Shown here one piece after another: positions 59,736-64,000 of a stretch of DNA of 64,000 nt. The stretch lies in contig CAKSOL010000014.1 of assembly GCA_934477125.1 (NCBI GenBank), positions 1-64,000 on the forward strand. The letters run 5' to 3'. The notes under the pieces are model-generated. The model was not told the DNA's origin, searched no databases, and saw only the letters and a program-made list of their open reading frames with translations. Made by a program: the position numbers and the translations under genes. Origin of the DNA: an uncultured Eubacteriales bacterium. Lineage in GTDB: Bacteria > Bacillota > Clostridia > Oscillospirales > Acutalibacteraceae. Position 1 is the first letter of the stretch, and every line of letters begins with the position of its first letter.

Positions 59736-61622
59736 TTATTTTGCCTTTCTGCGCGAGGCGGATTTTGCCGGTGCTTTATAAAAGGTAACCGAAAGCGGAG
59801 GTATATCAAGCTCAACCGAGTATTCATATCCGTGCATAGGAATCGGCTCGGCGATATATCCGTCGGCAGATACCATATCGAAACCTCCGTATTTTGACGA
59901 ATCCGTGCTGAAAACAGGCTTATATTTTCCCTTTCGCGGAATTCCTATGCGATAGCCGTGCCGCTCAACCGGAACAAAGTTACAGACGCATATAAGCTCA
60001 TTACCAGCCGCGTCAATCCGTCTGAAAGATATAATACTCTGCGAATTATCGTCATTCGATATCCAGCTGAAGCCCTCCCAGGAATAATCTATCTCCCAAA
60101 GCGGACGGCTTTTCAAGTAGAACTTATTAAGGTCGCACACAAACTGCTGCATTCGCCTGTGAGCCTCGTAATCAAGGAGCAGCCAATCAAGCTGCTGCTT
60201 ATAATTCCATTCAATAAACTGGGCAAATTCCTGTCCCATAAACAGCAGCTTTTTTCCGGGATGCGCCATCATATAAGCGTAAAACGCGCGGAGATTGCTG
60301 AATTTATCGTCATATTCGCCCGGCATTTTTGAAATCATCGAGCATTTCCCGTGAACAACCTCGTCATGAGATATCGGGAGGACATAATTTTCCGAAAAGG
60401 CATAGAAGAACGAAAATGTCAGGCAGTCGTGATTATGCTTTCTGAAAAGAGGGTCAAGAGACATATACCGCAGCATATCGTTCATCCAGCCCATATTCCA
60501 TTTGAAATTAAAGCCGAGTCCGCCGTCCTGCGGCGGTTTTGTTACAAGCGGCCATGCCGTTGATTCCTCAGCAATCATTAGAACAGCCGGATTTATTGCG
60601 AAAGCTGCCGTATTGACCTGTTTTAAAAGCTCAACAGCCTCAAGATTTTCTCTTCCGCCGAACGAATTCGGCAGCCATTCGCCGTTTGACCTGCCGTAGT
60701 CCCTGTAAAGCATTGACGCAACGGCGTCAACACGCAGACCGTCAATATGAAACTCCTTTATCCAGAAACAGGCGCTTGAAACAAGAAAGCTCATAACCTG
60801 AGGCTTGCCGTAATTGAAAACGGCTGTTCCCCACTCTTTATGCTCACCCTCTCTCGGATCGGCGTATTCATAGCAAGGCGAGCCGTCAAAGCGGTAAAGA
60901 CCGAACTCGTCCTTCGGGAAATGGGCAGGTACCCAGTCAAGAATAACTCCTATGCCGGCGCCGTGCATTATATCAACAAATTTCTTGAAATCCTCCGGTG
61001 TTCCGTAACGCGATGTCGGCGCAAAATAACCGGTAACCTGATATCCCCATGAGCCCTCATAAGGGTATTCCGTTATCGGCATCAGTTCTATATGAGTATA
61101 TCCCATCTTTTTAACATATGCCGAAAGCTCGCGCGCCAGAGTAACATAGTCGAATGTATTGCCGTCCTCATATTTGCGCCATGACCCGGCATGCACTTCA
61201 TATATATTAACCGGACGGGAATATATATCCGATGAGAGCTGAGAGCCCAGCCAGCCTTCATCCGTCCATTCAAATTTATGCTTAGCGTAAAGCTTTGAGC
61301 AGTTGCCGGGCGCAGTTTCATAATGCCTTGCGTAAGGGTCGCTTTTCAGAACGGTATTCCCTGCCGCATCGGTTATTGCATATTTATAGTTATCAAATTC
61401 TTTAAGATTTTTTATTTTACCTTCCCATATACCGTTCGGCACAGCGCTCAGCGGGGAAGCTGCGATATCCCAATCGTTAAAATCGCCGACAACGCCCACA
61501 GCCGCCGCATTCGGAGCCCATACGCGGAATGTTGCCGTACTGCCGTTCAAAAAAGAACCCAAATGATTATAAACATCGCTTTTTATTACGCAATCAAAAT
61601 CTTTAAAATAATCCCGCATCAT
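59736..61622 (-). CDS. glgB: 1,4-alpha-glucan branching enzyme
   Basis: A 628-residue GH13 branching enzyme with an N-terminal CBM48 (FRVWAPNAAAVGVVGDFNDW). The catalytic blocks are GVILDWVPAHFP, DGLRVDAVASMLYRDYGRSN (nucleophile Asp), MIAEEST (acid Glu) and LPISHDEVVHGK. It introduces alpha-1,6 branches in glycogen. It is the first gene of the glgB-glgC-glgD-glgA-uppP-PHP cluster. The ATG has an AGGTAGG site. Confidence 0.96.
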   Translation of the reverse strand: MMRDYFKDFDCVIKSDVYNHLGSFLNGSTATFRVWAPNAAAVGVVGDFNDWDIAASPLSAVPNGIWEGKIKNLKEFDNYKYAITDAAGNTVLKSDPYARHYETAPGNCSKLYAKHKFEWTDEGWLGSQLSSDIYSRPVNIYEVHAGSWRKYEDGNTFDYVTLARELSAYVKKMGYTHIELMPITEYPYEGSWGYQVTGYFAPTSRYGTPEDFKKFVDIMHGAGIGVILDWVPAHFPKDEFGLYRFDGSPCYEYADPREGEHKEWGTAVFNYGKPQVMSFLVSSACFWIKEFHIDGLRVDAVASMLYRDYGRSNGEWLPNSFGGRENLEAVELLKQVNTAAFAINPAVLMIAEESTAWPLVTKPPQDGGLGFNFKWNMGWMNDMLRYMSLDPLFRKHNHDCLTFSFFYAFSENYVLPISHDEVVHGKCSMISKMPGEYDDKFSNLRAFYAYMMAHPGKKLLFMGQEFAQFIEWNYKQQLDWLLLDYEAHRRMQQFVCDLNKFYLKSRPLWEIDYSWEGFSWISNDDNSQSIISFRRIDAAGNELICVCNFVPVERHGYRIGIPRKGKYKPVFSTDSSKYGGFDMVSADGYIAEPIPMHGYEYSVELDIPPLSVTFYKAPAKSASRRKAK

Positions 61623-61702
61623 AAATCCTACCTTTTCGGTATATATTCAACAACATAATTTTATACGAAAAATATTATTGACATTTATTTTAAGATAATT
61701 GT

Positions 61703-61731
61703 ATTATAACAGCTTTTAAAAATAAATTCAA
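61703..61731 (-). promoter_or_regulatory. Promoter of the glycogen operon
   Basis: TTGAAT (61,731-61,726) and TATAAT (61,708-61,703) with 17 bp between them on the minus strand, about 80 bp before the glgB start. The stretch 61,732-62,000 is A/T-rich and shows no supported gene. Confidence 0.75.
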
Positions 61732-62000
61732 TATGTTTTTTGTAGATTTTCCGAAAGGCGCAAAAATTATTTTACCTAAAATTTATAAGTATTTTACAAA
61801 TTTTGATAAAATACGACATATAAACGACCTCAAACAGTTCCAAACGGATACGCTTGAACGGCAAAAAGAGATTTTTCAGAAAAATCACATTCCGTTCGTC
61901 AGCTTATATTATTATAGGATATAAAAGTTTACCATTTTATTCCGATAAAAGGCAAAAAATAATAAAAAATCAACAAATTAAAAAGAAATACTTTTTTTTG

Positions 62001-62029
62001 TTGACATTTTGAAAATATAGTGATATAAT
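62001..62029 (+). promoter_or_regulatory. Consensus promoter of tRNA-Leu
   Basis: TTGACA (62,001-62,006) and TATAAT (62,024-62,029), spacer exactly 17 bp, 18 bp before the tRNA. Confidence 0.9.
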
Positions 62030-62047
62030 AATCAAGCTTTGTGAAAT

Positions 62048-62131
62048 GCGAGTGTGCTGGAATAGGCAGACAGGCACGTTTGAGGGGCGTGTGTCAATGA
62101 CGTACGAGTTCAAGTCTCGTCACTCGCACCA
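62048..62131 (+). tRNA. tRNA-Leu, anticodon GAG
   Basis: An 84-nt class II tRNA with encoded CCA. The acceptor stem GCGAGTG pairs with CACTCGC, discriminator A and CCA follow. The anticodon arm is CACGT-TTGAGGG-GCGTG, giving GAG, which reads CUC/CUU. The T arm has GTTCAAGTC. The variable arm is short for a leucine tRNA but consistent with 84 nt. Confidence 0.93.
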
Positions 62132-62132
62132 T

Positions 62133-62178
62133 ATCGAGTATTCATAAGGGATTTGAGTTTATGAATACTCGATTTTTT
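62133..62178 (+). terminator. Terminator of tRNA-Leu
   Basis: A perfect 15-bp stem (ATCGAGTATTCATAA / TTATGAATACTCGAT) starts 2 bases after the CCA and is followed by TTTTTTA. Confidence 0.93.
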
Positions 62179-62200
62179 ATTTTGATACGGTTTTATGTAC

Positions 62201-62227
62201 GGAGCAGGTTTTCGCCTGCTCCTTTTT
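62201..62227 (+). terminator. Second hairpin between tRNA-Leu and the recombinase
   Basis: GGAGCAGG-TTTTCG-CCTGCTCC followed by TTTTT on the plus strand. It lies at the 3' end of the converging recombinase gene and may be the natural edge of the inserted element. Confidence 0.7.
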
Positions 62228-62236
62228 CGTATGTGT

Positions 62237-63946
62237 TTATGCTGTTTTCGGCTCGGTTAAATACTCAATCGCGACACCTTTTCGGGTATCTGCGACGATA
62301 TTCGGTCTGTGAGATACTTCGGGTATCTCCACATACCCTACAAAGCGATAATAGATAACGATTCTCTGCGTTCTGCTTTTACCTTTGCCTTCCGTTTCGA
62401 AAACATCAATGTGGTCGATAAGTTCACGGAGCAGCGGTGCGGTCAGTCTGTCCATTCGCATAAACCTGCGGATTGCCGAAGTGAAATTCTCGCGTTCCTG
62501 TTCGCGCTGTCCGCATTCGGAAAGCTTTTGACGGAGCGTTTTAATTTTTGCTTTCAGTTCCAATCTTTCCGTTTCATACTTGTGGGACAACTGCATAAAC
62601 CATTCGTCGCTCACTTTGCCGACAGCATTATCCTCATAAAGCTTTTCGTATAGGTGGGATACGGTATCGTTACGAGCAATAGCTTTCTGAAGTTCTGCTT
62701 CGTTGTGTTTCTTTTCCTTTAAAAGTTCTTTATCAGTTTTCTGAGCAAGCAGTTCGGCAAAGACTTCTTCATCCGCAGCCAAAAAATCTGCCATCCTTCG
62801 CAATTCAAGCATTACCACCTGCTCGGTAGCATCTGCTCTGACATAGTGTCTGCCGGGACATTCTCCACGGTAATCTACCTTGTTGTTGGCACACACGAAA
62901 TAGTGAATATCCTTATTGATAGTGTTCGTATGATGACGGAGCTTACCGTGACAATCACCGCAGAACAGCAAATCGCAGAATATGCTTTTTTCGCCGTTCT
63001 TTGGCTTCGGTGCTCTGCGCTTTGTTTTGGATATGAGCGTTTGTACCTTTTCAAAATCGTTTCGTGCAATAATCGGTTCGTGCACATCCTTAAATATTGC
63101 CCAGTTTTCGGGAGCGCTTGGAAGCCTTGTTTTGTTCTTAAAAGACTTGGAACTGGTTTTGAAGTTGATCACATCACCGCAATATTCCTGCTGAGACAGA
63201 ATCTTTTGTATTGTCGTCTTGCACCATTTGTACGGGTTAGGCTGTGTTTTCTTACCTCCTCGCGGCAATCCCTTGCTTTGCCAGTATGCCATAGGAACAA
63301 GAATTTTCTGCTCTTGCAGGATTCGTGCTATTGTCTCATTGCCTTTACCTTCAAGACACATTTTGAAAATTCTCTTTACCACATCTGCCGCCTCCGGATC
63401 TATAACCCACTTCTTTTTGTTTTCGGGAGATTTCATATATCCGTAAGGCGGTTGCGATAACGGCTCTCCCATACTGCCTCTGAGCCTGTGGGATGAACGA
63501 ATCTTTTTTGAAATATCTCTTGCATACATTTCGTTTAAGATATTCTTGAACGGTGCAATTTCGCTTTCGCCCTCTTCACTGTCTATGCCGTCATTAACGG
63601 CAATAAACCGAACATCATGGTCCGGGAAATATACATCGGTATAATTTCCTACCGAAACATAATCTCGTCCAAGTCGGGACAGGTCTTTTACCATTACGGC
63701 ATAGATATATCCCATTTCGATATCGGAGAGCATCTGCTGAAATCCCGGTCGGTTGAAGTTGGTTCCCGTATATCCGTCATCAACATAGAACTTGGTATCG
63801 GTCAGTCCCTTTTCTTTTGCTTTTTGCAAGAGCAGATTCTTTTGATTCACGATGGAATTGCTTTCACCGTCCATTCCGTCGTCACGGGACAACCGGCAAT
63901 AAAGCGCCGTTATCCCGATTTTGTCTTTTTTAGTTTTTGGCTGCAT
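62237..63946 (-). CDS. Large serine recombinase of an integrative element (TndX/TnpX-like)
   Basis: About 569 residues. The resolvase domain (about 12-160) carries catalytic Ser20 in LYCRLSRDD and KDLSRLGRDYVSVG. A recombinase domain follows (about 180-290: PPYGYMKSPENKKKWVIDPE), then a zinc ribbon CDLLFCGDCHGKLR...CANN...C (about 340-380), a long coiled coil (about 405-470) and a DUF4368-like C-terminus. This is the transposon/ICE-type recombinase of Clostridia that excises and inserts elements without phage-like accessory genes. The ATG at 63,946 is fixed by AAAGGAGGA just upstream. It points toward tRNA-Leu, 106 bp away; the rest of the element should lie to the right of the window. Confidence 0.93.
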   Translation of the reverse strand: MQPKTKKDKIGITALYCRLSRDDGMDGESNSIVNQKNLLLQKAKEKGLTDTKFYVDDGYTGTNFNRPGFQQMLSDIEMGYIYAVMVKDLSRLGRDYVSVGNYTDVYFPDHDVRFIAVNDGIDSEEGESEIAPFKNILNEMYARDISKKIRSSHRLRGSMGEPLSQPPYGYMKSPENKKKWVIDPEAADVVKRIFKMCLEGKGNETIARILQEQKILVPMAYWQSKGLPRGGKKTQPNPYKWCKTTIQKILSQQEYCGDVINFKTSSKSFKNKTRLPSAPENWAIFKDVHEPIIARNDFEKVQTLISKTKRRAPKPKNGEKSIFCDLLFCGDCHGKLRHHTNTINKDIHYFVCANNKVDYRGECPGRHYVRADATEQVVMLELRRMADFLAADEEVFAELLAQKTDKELLKEKKHNEAELQKAIARNDTVSHLYEKLYEDNAVGKVSDEWFMQLSHKYETERLELKAKIKTLRQKLSECGQREQERENFTSAIRRFMRMDRLTAPLLRELIDHIDVFETEGKGKSRTQRIVIYYRFVGYVEIPEVSHRPNIVADTRKGVAIEYLTEPKTA

Positions 63947-64000
63947 TGTTTTCCTCCTTTCCGGCAGCCGTACAATCATATTCAGTGCTTATTATATTAC

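Noticed and set aside
61678..61711. Plus-strand promoter pointing away from glgB
   Set aside because: Boxes are fair but no supported gene follows before the tRNA's own promoter; kept only as a note.
61733..61924. Plus-strand open frame of 63 codons between glgB and tRNA-Leu
   Set aside because: No ribosome binding site and no recognisable features. A TTGACA with an 18-bp spacer to TATTAT lies upstream, so a transcript is possible, but coding is not supported.

Overview
The window looks like a chromosomal segment of an anaerobic, spore-forming or formerly spore-forming Firmicute of the Clostridia, probably an Oscillospiraceae/Ruminococcaceae-like gut organism. This is inferred from spoIVA, spoIIM and spoIIID homologues, GlgC/GlgD pairing, a standalone AICAR transformylase plus PurO-type IMP cyclohydrolase, a dockerin-like protein, strong AGGAGG-type ribosome binding sites and consensus TTGACA-17-TATAAT promoters. 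No 16S gene is present, so the taxonomy is inference.

Layout. (1) 1-1,040: end of a serine recombinase gene with a consensus promoter, then an MntA/HepT pair in which the HepT toxin is broken by two in-frame stops. (2) 1,043-30,626: a roughly 26-kb minus-strand block of 16 closely spaced genes (27,013 down to 1,043), read divergently from two plus-strand genes. It encodes two binding-protein-dependent sugar ABC importers (four permeases, two binding proteins, one fused to carbohydrate-binding-like domains; no ATPase), two parallel beta-helix proteins, a 1,429-residue surface protein with six copies of a tryptophan-rich module and a sortase-like tail, a DUF5696-like protein, a YIP1-like membrane protein, an NHL/TPR membrane protein, a SurA/PrsA-like protein, a membrane AraC-type regulator and a GH78-like glycosidase. 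The divergent genes encode a DUF4091/GH123-like protein and a dockerin-like protein carrying two more copies of the same module. Two 19-bp direct repeats 40 bp apart in the divergent promoter region are candidate regulator sites. The whole looks like a glycan capture, degradation and uptake locus; the substrate cannot be read from sequence.

(3) 30,640-31,345: ruins of a mobile element (two overlapping ORF remnants and a frameshifted, truncated serine recombinase) ending in a 45-bp repeat. The same 45 bp also truncates spoIIID at about 42.95 kb. (4) 31,447-42,813: the purine operon purE-C-F-M-N-O-H-D-L, preceded by a ZTP (pfl) riboswitch that overlaps an intrinsic terminator. (5) 43,295-48,205: a TetR regulator and two ABC exporter pairs. 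(6) 48,257-54,235: spoIVA, a MazF-type toxin without an adjacent antitoxin, xerD, spoIIM with a candidate small RNA or attenuator upstream, an SDR reductase, a DivIVA-like coiled-coil protein and a lone fumarase/tartrate dehydratase beta subunit. (7) 54,301-61,731: a glycogen operon glgB-C-D-A followed by uppP and a PHP phosphoesterase. (8) 62,001-64,000: tRNA-Leu(GAG) with its own promoter and terminator, followed by a large serine recombinase that probably marks one end of an integrative element running off the window.

The best candidates for something undescribed are the tryptophan-rich module family shared by an apparently wall-anchored protein and a dockerin-like protein within the glycan locus, the DUF5696/YIP1/NHL membrane set tied to ABC importers, the 45-bp repeat that ends two truncated genes, and the small RNA candidate upstream of spoIIM.
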